DNA of 38,223 bases, from assembly GCA_021648225.1 (NCBI GenBank), contig JAKITE010000011.1, forward strand, positions 1 to 38,223, written 5' to 3'. Under the pieces are notes generated by a model that was not told the origin of the DNA, made no database searches, and saw only the letters and a program-made list of their open reading frames with translations. Below are positions 16,483 to 25,054 of this stretch, in pieces (the stretch's first letter is position 1; every line of letters starts with the position of its first letter). Position numbers and translations under genes: made by a program. The DNA is from Paracoccaceae bacterium. Its GTDB lineage: Bacteria; Pseudomonadota; Alphaproteobacteria; Rhodobacterales; Rhodobacteraceae.

Positions 16483-16666
16483 TCATATTGGTTTAATCAG
16501 TTCTTCCAACACATCCAGATCAATATTGGCTTTGCCGGCGAAAACTCCGCCCGCGGGTCATCATTTCCAGCATCCTCAACGCATCGGCTTTTCGGGTCGA
16601 GTTCTCGACACCTTCTAGAAAAGTCAAAACATCACCGTCATTTTCTACTGTTTTGTTGGTTGACAT
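16483..16666 (-). pseudogene. Remnant of a DUF1801 (YdhG-like) gene with internal deletion
   Basis: A minus-strand ATG at 16664-16666 with AAGGGGG just upstream opens a reading that matches the DUF1801 N-terminus for about 38 residues (MSTNKTVENDGDVL, then FLEGVENSTRKADALRML and EMMTR). It then loses homology at about 16553. In another frame, from about 16536 down to a TGA at 16483, the sequence reads GKANIDLDVLEELIKPI, which matches the usual C-terminus of that family. The central 75 or so residues are missing and the frame changes, so this is a deletion remnant. Intact members are about 140 residues. It occupies most of the 321-bp gap between its neighbours. Confidence 0.65.
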
Positions 16667-16730
16667 AGCGGCCCCCTTGTTATCCCTTTCCATTAGCATA
16701 TTTCCCGATTTTTCAAAAGGCCGCTTCCCC

Positions 16731-18206
16731 ATGACAAACCCGACCAACCTTGCCAAAATGCTGATTGACCCAAGCCTGCTTTGTGATCGTGCCTATATAG
16801 ATGGCGCATGGGTGCAGGCCGATAGTGGCAAAACCTTTGACGTTTCTAACCCTGCGCGCGGCGATGTGATTTGTTCGGTGCCCGATATGGGGGTGGATGA
16901 AACCCGCCGCGCCATTGATGCGGCATATATTGCCCAAAAAGGCTGGGCGGCCCGCACCGGCAAGGAACGCGCTGCGATCTTGCGCAAATGGTTTGACCTG
17001 ATGGTGGCCAATGCCGATGATCTGGGGGCTATTCTAACCGCAGAGATGGGCAAACCATTGGCTGAGGCCAAGGGCGAAGTGTTATATGGTGCCAGCTTTA
17101 TCGAGTGGTTTTCCGAGGAGGCCAAGCGGGTTTACGGCGAGACTATTCCGGGCCATCAGCCTGATAAACGTATCGTGGTGATCAAACAGCCGATCGGGGT
17201 TGTGGCATCGATTACACCGTGGAATTTCCCCAATGCCATGATCGCCCGCAAGGTTGGCCCCGCACTGGCGGTTGGCTGCACCTTTGTGGCCAAACCAGCC
17301 GCCGAAACCCCGCTTTCGGCGCTGGCCATGGCATTGCTGGCCGAACGTGCTGGCGTGCCAAAGGGGGTGTTTAGTGTGGTGACCTCGAAACATGCGGCGG
17401 ATGTGGGTGGGGAAATGACAAGCAACCCCAAAGTCCGCAAACTGACCTTTACCGGTTCCACCGAGGTCGGGCGCATTTTACTGGCCCAAGGCGCGGCGCA
17501 GGTGATGAAAATGAGCATGGAGCTGGGCGGCAATGCGCCGTTTATCGTGTTTGATGACGCGGATCTGGACGCAGCGGTCGAGGGCGCGATGATCTCCAAA
17601 TACCGCAATAACGGCCAGACCTGTGTCTGCGCCAACCGGATTTACGTGCAAGAAGCTGTGTATGATGAATTCGCCAGCAAACTGGCAGTTGCAGTTGGTA
17701 AAATGCAGGTTGGTGACGGGTTCGAGGGTGGCACAACCACCGGCCCGCTGATCACCCGGGCGGCGGTTGAAAAGGTTGAGGAACATATCAAAGACGCTAC
17801 TGCCAAAGGTGCCAAAATTGCAGCTGGCGGCCAACGCCATGCGCTGGGTGGCACGTTTTTTGAACCAACAATTTTAACCGGTGTTACCCGCGATATGCTG
17901 GTAACAAATGACGAAACATTCGGCCCCGTTGCGCCCTTGTTCAGCTTCAAGGACGAGGCCGACGTGATCGAACAGGCCAATGATACCATATTTGGCCTTG
18001 CCAGTTATTTTTACGCCAATAACTTGTCGCGGGTCTGGCGCGTAGCCGAGGCGCTGGAATATGGCATGGTCGGGGTTAATACCGGGTTGATTTCAACCGA
18101 AGTCGCGCCGTTTGGCGGGGTTAAACAATCCGGCCTTGGCCGTGAAGGGTCGCATCATGGCACCGAGGATTATCTGGAAATGAAATATATTTGTTTGAGC
18201 GTTTAA
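16731..18206 (+). CDS. gabD: NAD(P)-dependent succinate-semialdehyde dehydrogenase, GabD type
   Basis: Oxidises succinate semialdehyde, or a related aldehyde such as glutarate semialdehyde, to the acid. The start at ATG 16731 gives 491 residues, the usual length. The upstream in-frame extension to 16653 overlaps the DUF1801 remnant and is not protein-like. Motifs seen are SITPWNFPNAMIARK (cofactor and oxyanion region), TFTGSTEVGR, the general base Glu in MSMELGGNAPF, and the catalytic Cys298 in NNGQTCVCANR, with the second Cys two residues later as in GabD. It stands alone, without gabT beside it; the class III aminotransferase at 23051 could supply an aldehyde in polyamine or GABA catabolism, which is inference. 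Confidence 0.88.
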   Translation: MTNPTNLAKMLIDPSLLCDRAYIDGAWVQADSGKTFDVSNPARGDVICSVPDMGVDETRRAIDAAYIAQKGWAARTGKERAAILRKWFDLMVANADDLGAILTAEMGKPLAEAKGEVLYGASFIEWFSEEAKRVYGETIPGHQPDKRIVVIKQPIGVVASITPWNFPNAMIARKVGPALAVGCTFVAKPAAETPLSALAMALLAERAGVPKGVFSVVTSKHAADVGGEMTSNPKVRKLTFTGSTEVGRILLAQGAAQVMKMSMELGGNAPFIVFDDADLDAAVEGAMISKYRNNGQTCVCANRIYVQEAVYDEFASKLAVAVGKMQVGDGFEGGTTTGPLITRAAVEKVEEHIKDATAKGAKIAAGGQRHALGGTFFEPTILTGVTRDMLVTNDETFGPVAPLFSFKDEADVIEQANDTIFGLASYFYANNLSRVWRVAEALEYGMVGVNTGLISTEVAPFGGVKQSGLGREGSHHGTEDYLEMKYICLSV

Positions 18207-18217
18207 CTCGGGTGAAC

Positions 18218-18238
18218 GGTGCGTGGGGACCACGCACC
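18218..18238. terminator. Strong hairpin between convergent gabD and methyltransferase genes
   Basis: GGTGCGTGG and CCACGCACC form a perfect 9-bp stem around GGA, followed by CTACGGG. It lies 11 bp after the gabD stop and 11 bp before the methyltransferase stop, so it can serve both. Similar GTGCGTG/CACGCAC hairpins followed by CCTACG recur between genes in Rhodobacterales, from general recollection rather than from a search. Confidence 0.65.
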
Positions 18239-18249
18239 CTACGGGTTAT

Positions 18250-18846
18250 TTACGGGCGTTTGCGCGCCACCAGATCAATCAGGGCTGACATGCCGGAATG
18301 GCCACGGCCTTCTTGCACCTCGCGCTGATAGGCGGTTAGCTCAAGTATTTCAAAATCGGCAAAGCTGCCTGCAAGCAATTTTTCGGTATACATGTTTTCC
18401 ACAAAAGGCGGGCCGCCAGTGCCGAGCTTGATTTGTTCGGGTGTGTAACCATGCAACAGCAAAACACCGCCGGGTTTCAGGCAGCGCTTTAGCCCCTCAA
18501 ACACCTCGATACGGGAATCGGGGCCGGAAAACTGGATAAAAATGCCAACTACCAGATCATACTGAACAGCGTCCCAATCCCATGTCATAATATCCGCAAC
18601 CTGAAAATCGACTGTTACAGCATGTTCTTGCGCCAGTGCTTTGGCTTTTTCAACAGCGTTCGGGGCGCCGTCCATGGCTGAAACATTCAAGCCTTGTTGG
18701 GCAATAAATACCGAATTGCGCCCCTCGCCATCGGCCACAACCAAGGCGGATTGACCGGCTTTCAAGTATTGCGTTTTCTCTGTGATGAAAATCGACGGGT
18801 CTTTGCCGAACAGGTATTCCGGCGTTGCGTAGCGTTCTTCCCACAT
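18250..18846 (-). CDS. Class I SAM-dependent methyltransferase (TehB-like)
   Basis: A 198-residue cytoplasmic protein. The start WEERYATPEYLFGKDPSIFI is typical of small TehB/thiopurine-type methyltransferases. The SAM-binding region is slightly degenerate: motif I reads ALVVADGEGRNSVFIA, with the acidic DGEGRN in place of the usual glycine run, followed by SAMDGAPNAVEKAK (acidic end of strand 2) and VADIMTWDW. The motif IV area is YDLVVGIFIQF. The substrate is unknown. It lies 37 bp downstream of the formate dehydrogenase gene on the same strand, so the two are probably co-transcribed. Nothing links it to molybdenum cofactor maturation; an FdhD-type sulfurase is not what the sequence shows. 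Confidence 0.8.
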   Translation of the reverse strand: MWEERYATPEYLFGKDPSIFITEKTQYLKAGQSALVVADGEGRNSVFIAQQGLNVSAMDGAPNAVEKAKALAQEHAVTVDFQVADIMTWDWDAVQYDLVVGIFIQFSGPDSRIEVFEGLKRCLKPGGVLLLHGYTPEQIKLGTGGPPFVENMYTEKLLAGSFADFEILELTAYQREVQEGRGHSGMSALIDLVARKRP

Positions 18847-18883
18847 ATTAATGCATTCCTTAGGGTCGTTTTAATTCAGCTGA

Positions 18884-21631
18884 TCAGGCGATTTCTACCT
18901 TTACCGCTGAAAATTTGAATTCAGGGATTTTCCCCACCGGGTCCAGCGCAGAATTGGTCAGGATATTGGCGGCGGCCTCCACATAGGCAAAGGGCAAAAA
19001 CACATTGTCACGCGCAACGGCACGATCTGCCCTTGCCATGATTTTAATGCTGCCGCGCCTTGTGGTCAGGCAGATCATGCCGCCCGCCGCCACGCCCATA
19101 TCACGCAATGTATCTGGGTGAAGCGAGCAATTGGCCTCTGGCTCCATCGCGTCCAGAACTTTTGTGCGACGGGTCATGGAACCGGTATGCCAGTGCTCCA
19201 GCTGCCTGCCTGTTATCAGCACAAAGGGGTAATCCTGATCCGGCGTTTCCGCAGGCGAGGTAACGTGAACCGGCGCAAAACGTGCGCGGCCATTTTCACG
19301 CGGGAAGCCATCAGCAAACACAATCGCTTGGCCGGGGTCCTCGGCTGACAGGCTGGGATAGGTCACGGCCTCGCGCTCCAGCCGTTCCCATGTGATGTTG
19401 TTAAAGGATTTCATGGTCAGCTTCATTTCGGCAAACACCTCTCGCGGATGGGTGTAATCCCAGTTCAACCCCAGCCGCTGTGCCAATTGGGTGGTGATCA
19501 ACCAATCGGCCCGCGCCTGTCCCGGGCTGGGCAAAGCTGGCCGGCCCATTTGCACTTGGCGGTTGGTGTTGGTGACAGTGCCGGTTTTTTCCGCCCAAGC
19601 CGCCGCTGGCAGAATGACATCGGCGTAATTGGCGGTTTCGGTCAGAAAAATATCCTGCACGACAAGATGTTCCAGTTTTTGCAAGGCCGCGCGGGCATGG
19701 CTGACATCGGGGTCGGACATGGCGGGGTTTTCGCCCAGAATATACATGCCTTGGATTTGGTCATTATGAATCGCCTCGATAATCTCGACCACCGTCAGGC
19801 CTTTTTCAGCGCCAAAATCCTCGCTATCCCAGATTTCGGTAAAGGCAGCGCGCACCCCGTCATCGGTCACCGTCTGGTAATCGGGTAAAAGCATCGGAAT
19901 CATCCCAGCATCCGAGGCGCCCTGCACATTATTCTGCCCGCGAAGCGGATGTAACCCTGCACCGGGTTTGCCGATATTGCCGGTCATCAACGCCAAGGAA
20001 ATCAGCGCGCGTGCGTTATCCGTGCCATGGATATGCTGCGAAACCCCCATACCCCAGAAAATCATCGCCGCATCGGCTGCTGCAAATTCCCGCGCGACTA
20101 TGCGGATGGTGGCCGCATCAATACCACAAATGCTTGCCATTTTTTCGGGCGCGTGGTCCTTTAACAGGGTTTTCAGGGCTTGCCAGTTTTCGGTATGTTT
20201 GGCGATATAATCCTTATCCTCCAGCCCTTCCTCCATGATCACATGCATGATGGCATTTATCAGGGAAACGTCTCCGCCGGGCTTGAATTTCAGCAGATGC
20301 CGCGCGTGACGCCCCATGCCAACCCCGCGCGGGTCCATGACAATCAGATTACCGCCGCGCTTGGCGAATTGTTTGAAATAGGTGGCGGCAACCGGATGGT
20401 TTTCCACCGCATTTGCACCGATAATTATGGCGCAATCGGCATTTTCAATCTGGTTAAAGGTGGCGGTAACCGCCGCAGACCCGACATTTTCCATCAATGC
20501 CGCAACCGAGCTGGCATGGCAAAGCCGCGTGCAATGGTCGACATTATTATGGCCAAACCCAGCACGGATCAGCTTTTGAAACAGATATGCTTCTTCATTG
20601 GAACATTTGGCAGAACCAAAACCGGCGACCGATTTTCCGCCCTTATTATCACGCAAACTTGCAAAACCACCGGCAGCCATATCCAATGCTTCGTCCCATG
20701 TGGCCTCACGAAAATGGGTAAACGGATTGGCCGGATCAACATTCAGGCCTTTTGGCGCATTTTCAAGCCGGATAAGTGGCTTGGTTAAACGGTGCGGGTG
20801 GCTGATATAATCCATGCCAAACCGGCCTTTGACACAAAGCCGCTGCTGGTTGGCAGGGCCATCCACCCCGTCAACCCAGGCGATTTTATCGTCTTTGATC
20901 TTGATCGAAATCTGACAGCCAACCCCGCAATAAGGGCAAACGGTTTTGACCTCGCGGTCAAAATCCTGACTATCGCCACGTTCAGAAATATCAACGCCGG
21001 TGGCTGGCATTAACGCGCCTGTCGGGCAGGCTTGCACGCATTCACCACATGCCACACAAGTAGACACGCCCATCGGATCACGGATATCAAAGGTGATTTT
21101 TGCGTCGCGCCCGCGCCCCGACATGCCGATCACATCATTAACCTGAACCTCGCGGCAGGCCTGCACACAGAGGTTACAATGGATACAAGCGTCCAGATTA
21201 ACCCGCATTGCCACATGGCTGGCATCCAATAACGGTAAACTATCACATTTTGGCAAACGGCTTTCGGGTAATTCAAGCGAATCGGCGGTAGCCCAGAAAT
21301 GTGATGAACGATCATGGGCTATTTCACGCGCCGGCTGATCGGTGACCAGCATCTCAACAACCATTTTGCGCGCGGATTTTGCCCGTGCGGAGCTGGATTT
21401 AACCACCATGCCCTTAACCGGCTGGCGCACACAGCTGGCGGCCAGCACTCGTTCACCATCAATTTCAACCATACAGGCGCGGCAATTACCATCGCTGCGA
21501 TATCCGGGTTGATCCGCGTGGCAAAGATACGGAATATCGGTGCCCAGCCGTTTGGCCACATCCCAGATGCTTTCGCCAGCATTGGCCGAAACCTGAACCC
21601 CGTCGAGGCTGAAATTTATTTTGTCAGACAT
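18884..21631 (-). CDS. fdhA: Formate dehydrogenase alpha (catalytic) subunit, Mo/W-bis-MGD type
   Basis: Oxidises formate to CO2, probably feeding electrons to an unlinked partner. Domains in order: an N-terminal [2Fe-2S] ferredoxin-like domain (CHADQPGYRSDGNCRACM), a NuoG-like His-Cys region, two [4Fe-4S] motifs (CIHCNLCVQACRE and CVACGECVQACPTG), a further [4Fe-4S] at CPYCGVGCQ, and the bis-MGD catalytic and C-terminal binding domains. The catalytic residue is Cys371 in DHCTRLCHASS, in the place of selenocysteine in E. coli FdhF, followed by the conserved His. The start is set at ATG 21631 (MSDKINFSLDG, GGCGG upstream); an ATG at 21661 would add 10 residues but lacks a ribosome site. No fdsG, fdsB, fdsD or fdhD lies nearby, unlike the fds operons. 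Confidence 0.88.
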   Translation of the reverse strand: MSDKINFSLDGVQVSANAGESIWDVAKRLGTDIPYLCHADQPGYRSDGNCRACMVEIDGERVLAASCVRQPVKGMVVKSSSARAKSARKMVVEMLVTDQPAREIAHDRSSHFWATADSLELPESRLPKCDSLPLLDASHVAMRVNLDACIHCNLCVQACREVQVNDVIGMSGRGRDAKITFDIRDPMGVSTCVACGECVQACPTGALMPATGVDISERGDSQDFDREVKTVCPYCGVGCQISIKIKDDKIAWVDGVDGPANQQRLCVKGRFGMDYISHPHRLTKPLIRLENAPKGLNVDPANPFTHFREATWDEALDMAAGGFASLRDNKGGKSVAGFGSAKCSNEEAYLFQKLIRAGFGHNNVDHCTRLCHASSVAALMENVGSAAVTATFNQIENADCAIIIGANAVENHPVAATYFKQFAKRGGNLIVMDPRGVGMGRHARHLLKFKPGGDVSLINAIMHVIMEEGLEDKDYIAKHTENWQALKTLLKDHAPEKMASICGIDAATIRIVAREFAAADAAMIFWGMGVSQHIHGTDNARALISLALMTGNIGKPGAGLHPLRGQNNVQGASDAGMIPMLLPDYQTVTDDGVRAAFTEIWDSEDFGAEKGLTVVEIIEAIHNDQIQGMYILGENPAMSDPDVSHARAALQKLEHLVVQDIFLTETANYADVILPAAAWAEKTGTVTNTNRQVQMGRPALPSPGQARADWLITTQLAQRLGLNWDYTHPREVFAEMKLTMKSFNNITWERLEREAVTYPSLSAEDPGQAIVFADGFPRENGRARFAPVHVTSPAETPDQDYPFVLITGRQLEHWHTGSMTRRTKVLDAMEPEANCSLHPDTLRDMGVAAGGMICLTTRRGSIKIMARADRAVARDNVFLPFAYVEAAANILTNSALDPVGKIPEFKFSAVKVEIA

Positions 21632-21826
21632 GTTTTCCGCCCACGGTAATTGATCCGGCATAGTAACAATATTTCAAGGCAGGTTTAACACCCGTAAACG
21701 ACAATTATTCCAAAATATTCGCCTCTTTCCAAGGCACAGATCAAAACTTGCCGGTCTGGCGATCAATGGTAAGCATTTGTCAAACGTTTTGCGGCAGGTT
21801 GTGGAAAATTTTGCAGGAGAACCGGA

Positions 21827-22996
21827 TTGCCCGAATCCCCGACCATTGCTGATCTTCAGGAACAGCTTCGCGATAAAGACCAGTTTCTGGCAACCATCAG
21901 CCATGAAATCCGTTCGCCGATGAACGGGGTGTTTGGCATGGCCGATGCGTTGTTACGCACCAATCTTGACCCTATCCAGAAACGCTATTTAACCGTGCTG
22001 ATGGATGCCTGCGAATCCATGCTCAGCATTGCCAACCAGGTGCTGGAAATCAGCAAAGCCAAATCGGGGCAATCGGCGCTGGCACCGGTTGATTTTGACC
22101 TGAATGATTTTTTGACATTGCATATTGCCTCTTTTGCCGACCGCGCCCGGGCCCGGAATCTCGAACTGAAGCTGGAGGTTGGTTTTTGCGCGGACCCACG
22201 CATTCATTTTGATAAATTCCGGCTGGGTCAGGTTTTAACCAACCTGATTTCCAATGCGCTGCGCTATACAGATAAGGGGTGCGTGCTGGTCAGCGCAGGG
22301 CTGAAACCTGATGTTGATGGCAGATTGCAACTGTCGATTTCGGTAAAAGACACCGGAATAGGCATGTCTCCCGAGGCCAGTAAAGACATTTTTGAGGCTT
22401 TCAGCTCTGCCAACCCCATCGAATCGGCTGCGCGTGGCGGTACCGGCCTTGGCCTGACCGTGGTGCGCGATCTGGTGGAATTGATGCAAGGCAAGATCGA
22501 GGTTGAATCCAGCCTTGGCAAAGGCACGGTCTTTACGGTGCATGTTTTGGTTGATCCCAGCAAATCCGAACTGCACAGCCCGCGACCGATGCAAAAATCC
22601 CTGCCTGAAAACCTGAGTGTTCTGTTGGCCGAGGATAATGATTCAAACGCATTTGTGTTTCAGGTCATGCTGGAAGAAACCGGCATTAACATCACCCGGG
22701 TGCGCACAGGAACCGAGGCTGTGCAACACGCGGCGGACACCGATTTTGATATGATTTTTATGGATATTCAAATGCCCGAAATGGACGGCATTCAGGCCAC
22801 AGCCGAAATTCGCGCCCATGAAACCATGGCTCAGGTCAGGCCGGTTTCCATCATTGCGTTATCTGCCGATGTATTTGTCAGCCAAAACCCTAAATTTCAG
22901 GCGGCGGGGTTTAGCGACAGCCTGTCAAAACCGGTGCGCCAAAGCGAATTGCTGGATATTTTATCCACCTTTGACAAAGGCATTAATTTCGATTGA
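21827..22996 (+). CDS. Soluble hybrid histidine kinase with C-terminal receiver, no sensor domain
   Basis: A 389-residue protein with no signal peptide or membrane segment. It begins almost directly with HisKA: His26 lies in ATISHEIRSPMNGVFGMADA. The ATPase domain is complete, with N-box LTNLISNALRYTDKG, G1 DTGIGMSPEA, and GGTGLGLTVVRDLVEL. The receiver (about 265-385) has the acidic pair in LLAEDND, phospho-Asp in MIFMDIQMPEMDG and the Lys in SLSKPVRQ. The start is TTG 21827, supported by AGGAG about 7 bases upstream. Kinases of this form usually sit within phosphorelays and take input through partners. No HPt or output protein is nearby; the aminotransferase gene follows 54 bp later. Confidence 0.9.
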   Translation: MPESPTIADLQEQLRDKDQFLATISHEIRSPMNGVFGMADALLRTNLDPIQKRYLTVLMDACESMLSIANQVLEISKAKSGQSALAPVDFDLNDFLTLHIASFADRARARNLELKLEVGFCADPRIHFDKFRLGQVLTNLISNALRYTDKGCVLVSAGLKPDVDGRLQLSISVKDTGIGMSPEASKDIFEAFSSANPIESAARGGTGLGLTVVRDLVELMQGKIEVESSLGKGTVFTVHVLVDPSKSELHSPRPMQKSLPENLSVLLAEDNDSNAFVFQVMLEETGINITRVRTGTEAVQHAADTDFDMIFMDIQMPEMDGIQATAEIRAHETMAQVRPVSIIALSADVFVSQNPKFQAAGFSDSLSKPVRQSELLDILSTFDKGINFD

Positions 22997-23050
22997 TCTT
23001 GGCAATGTTCTAGGCCAACCTGACCGCAACCTTTATTGTGGACAGGTCTC

Positions 23051-24454
23051 ATGAATCATATCACCAATCACCCCCCGACTGCTGAAATGCAAGCAACAGA
23101 TGCCGCGCATCATATGCACCCGTTTTCAGATACAGCGGAGCTAAACGCAAAGGGTGCGCGGGTAATAACCCGCGCCAACGGGGTGATGCTAACCGATAGC
23201 GAAGGTGTGGAAATTCTGGATGCCATGGCGGGGCTTTGGTGTGTCAATATCGGCTATGGCCGGTCAGAACTGGCCGATATTGCCAGCCGCCAAATGCGCG
23301 AATTGCCCTATTATAACACGTTTTTCGGCACCACCCATCCGCAGGTGATCAATCTGGCAGCGCGCATCGCCGAACTGGCCCCCGGTGATTTGAACCGCAC
23401 CTTTTTTGCCTGCTCGGGTTCCGAGGCCAATGACACCAATATCCGGCTGGTGCGCCATTACTGGGCATCCCTTGGCAAGCCGTCAAAAACCACAATTATC
23501 AGCCGCAAAAACGGCTATCATGGCTCGGCTATGGGGTCTGCCAGCCTTGGCGGCATGGCGGCGATGCACGCGCAAGGCGGCCTGCCGATTCCCGGCATCA
23601 CCCATATCGACCAACCCTATTGGTATGCCGAGGGGGGGGAAATGTCCCCCGATGAATTCGGCCTGAAAACCGCCCGCGCGTTGGAGTTTGAGATTGAACG
23701 ACTGGGCGTTGAAAATGTTGCCGCCTTTATTGCCGAACCGGTGCAGGGCGCCGGCGGGGTTATTGTGCCACCCGCAACCTATTGGCCCGAAATCCAGCGT
23801 ATTTGTGATGCGCATGAGATATTGCTGATTGCCGACGAGGTTATCACCGGCTTTGGCCGCACCGGCAACTGGTTTGGCTCTGATACTTTTGGTATCCGGC
23901 CCGATATCATAACCATCGCCAAGGGGCTGTCTTCGGGCTATCAACCCATCGGTGGTTCGGTAATCAGCGAAAAAATTGCGGCGGTATTTGCTGAAAAGGC
24001 TGGCGATTTCAACCATGGCTACACCTATTCCGGCCATCCGGTGGCCGCTGCCGTAGCGCTGGAAAACCTGCGTATTTTGGAAGAAGAAAAAATTATTGAA
24101 ACCGTGCGCGACGAAACCGGACCTTATCTGGGCAACCTTTGGCGGCAGTTGGCCGACCATCCGCTGGTGGGCGAGGCAAGGCATATCGGCATGGTTGCCG
24201 CCATTGAGCTTTCCCCCGATAAATTCGCCCGCGCGCCCTTTAGGGACGCAGGCGCGGTCGGCTTGATTTGCCGTGACCATTGCTTTGCCAACGGGTTAAT
24301 CATGCGCCATGTTGGCGATAAAATGATTATTTCTCCGCCCTTGGTGATCACCAAATCCGAGATTGACCGGTTGATGGAATTGGCAGTTAAATCGCTGGAC
24401 CAAACCCTGGCCGATGCCAAAACCGCAGGGCTGATGGTGCCGGGGCAGCGGTAA
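23051..24454 (+). CDS. Class III PLP-dependent aminotransferase (SpuC/omega-amine type)
   Basis: A 467-residue enzyme from ATG 23051; a TTG at 23036 is in frame, but the ATG has GGACAGG closer to the ideal place. Class III signatures are FFACSGSEANDTNIRL, the Asp of the cofactor ring in LLIADEVITGFGRTG, and the PLP-lysine Lys291 in TIAKGLSSGYQPIGG. The N-terminal segment with HHMHPFSD and the YYNTFFGTTHP region resemble putrescine:pyruvate or beta-alanine/omega-amine:pyruvate transaminases. The substrate is probably an omega-amino compound, and the product aldehyde could be handled by the GabD-type enzyme 5 kb away. The exact amine cannot be read from sequence. Confidence 0.88.
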   Translation: MNHITNHPPTAEMQATDAAHHMHPFSDTAELNAKGARVITRANGVMLTDSEGVEILDAMAGLWCVNIGYGRSELADIASRQMRELPYYNTFFGTTHPQVINLAARIAELAPGDLNRTFFACSGSEANDTNIRLVRHYWASLGKPSKTTIISRKNGYHGSAMGSASLGGMAAMHAQGGLPIPGITHIDQPYWYAEGGEMSPDEFGLKTARALEFEIERLGVENVAAFIAEPVQGAGGVIVPPATYWPEIQRICDAHEILLIADEVITGFGRTGNWFGSDTFGIRPDIITIAKGLSSGYQPIGGSVISEKIAAVFAEKAGDFNHGYTYSGHPVAAAVALENLRILEEEKIIETVRDETGPYLGNLWRQLADHPLVGEARHIGMVAAIELSPDKFARAPFRDAGAVGLICRDHCFANGLIMRHVGDKMIISPPLVITKSEIDRLMELAVKSLDQTLADAKTAGLMVPGQR

Positions 24455-24537
24455 ACAGGATCAAATCTGCAAATAAATTGACTTAAAATATAATCAAACC
24501 TACGCTTGTCGGAATCTGTAGTTAAAAAACTGCAACC

Positions 24538-24556
24538 AACAGTTTAGGGGACTGTT
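24538..24556 (+). promoter_or_regulatory. Hairpin carrying the ribosome site of the lipoprotein gene in its loop
   Basis: AACAGT and ACTGTT flank the loop TTAGGGG, which contains the Shine-Dalgarno sequence for the GTG start at 24560. The stem is 6 bp and perfect. It may present or occlude the ribosome site. The case rests on position alone. Confidence 0.3.
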
Positions 24557-24559
24557 ATC

Positions 24560-25015
24560 GTGAAATTTCTTATTTCTGTGCACGGTCGTATTTTGGCTGT
24601 TCCTTTTTTGTTAGGTTTGTTTGTGTTGGGGGCCTGTGCGCCTGTTGGCTATGGGGATGTGGGTTTTACCTATGTTCGCTAGCCGGTGCAGGACGAACAA
24701 TTGCCCCGTAAAAATCTGGCTGAGGTCGAAACCCTGTTGAACCGGCTTGGCTATTTGGCCTCTGCGCCCGATGGGGCTATTACCCCCGAAACCCGCGCCG
24801 TGGTTCGGCGTTTTCAGGCCGATATTGGCGCGCCTGCCAATGGCTTTATTTCTCCGACTTTATTGGCTGCTTTGCGCATTAATTCGGGGCTTGGTCCCAG
24901 CATTGTTGTTGCTGCGCCGGTTATTGACGGGGCTGTCGCACCAGTTGCCGAACCTGACGAAAACGCAGACGATCGACGCGGTGGCGGCACAGGTGGTGGT
25001 GGCGGCTGGAATTAA
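24560..25015 (+). pseudogene. Peptidoglycan-binding lipoprotein gene interrupted by an in-frame amber stop
   Basis: From GTG 24560 (AGGGGA about 9 bases upstream) the reading gives a lipoprotein signal peptide with lipobox LGAC, then APVGYGDVGFTYVR, then TAG at 24680-24682. The same frame continues with PVQDEQLPRKNLAEVE and a PG_binding_1 domain (ETLLNRLGYLASAPDGAIT, then ETRAVVRRFQADIG), and ends in a Gly-rich tail with TAA at 25013. A single substitution, for example CAG to TAG, restores a 151-residue lipoprotein. The part after the stop could start at GTG 24686 but has no ribosome site and no export signal. An alternative reading is a complete 40-residue entericidin-like peptide followed by an untranslated fragment. 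It lies 39 bp upstream of the autotransporter-like gene and shares its orientation. Confidence 0.7.
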
Positions 25016-25054
25016 CAGACCGCTGCGGTGATCTTGGCCGGTATTGGGGGTTAC

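Noticed and set aside
16653..16730. N-terminal extension of the GabD-type enzyme
   Set aside because: The extra 26 residues lie over the DUF1801 remnant and its ribosome site, and the ATG at 16731 gives the normal family length.
24479..24494. TTGACT and TATAAT as a promoter for the lipoprotein locus
   Set aside because: The two boxes are only 4 bp apart. The TATAAT may be a real -10 element, but no -35 box stands at the right distance.
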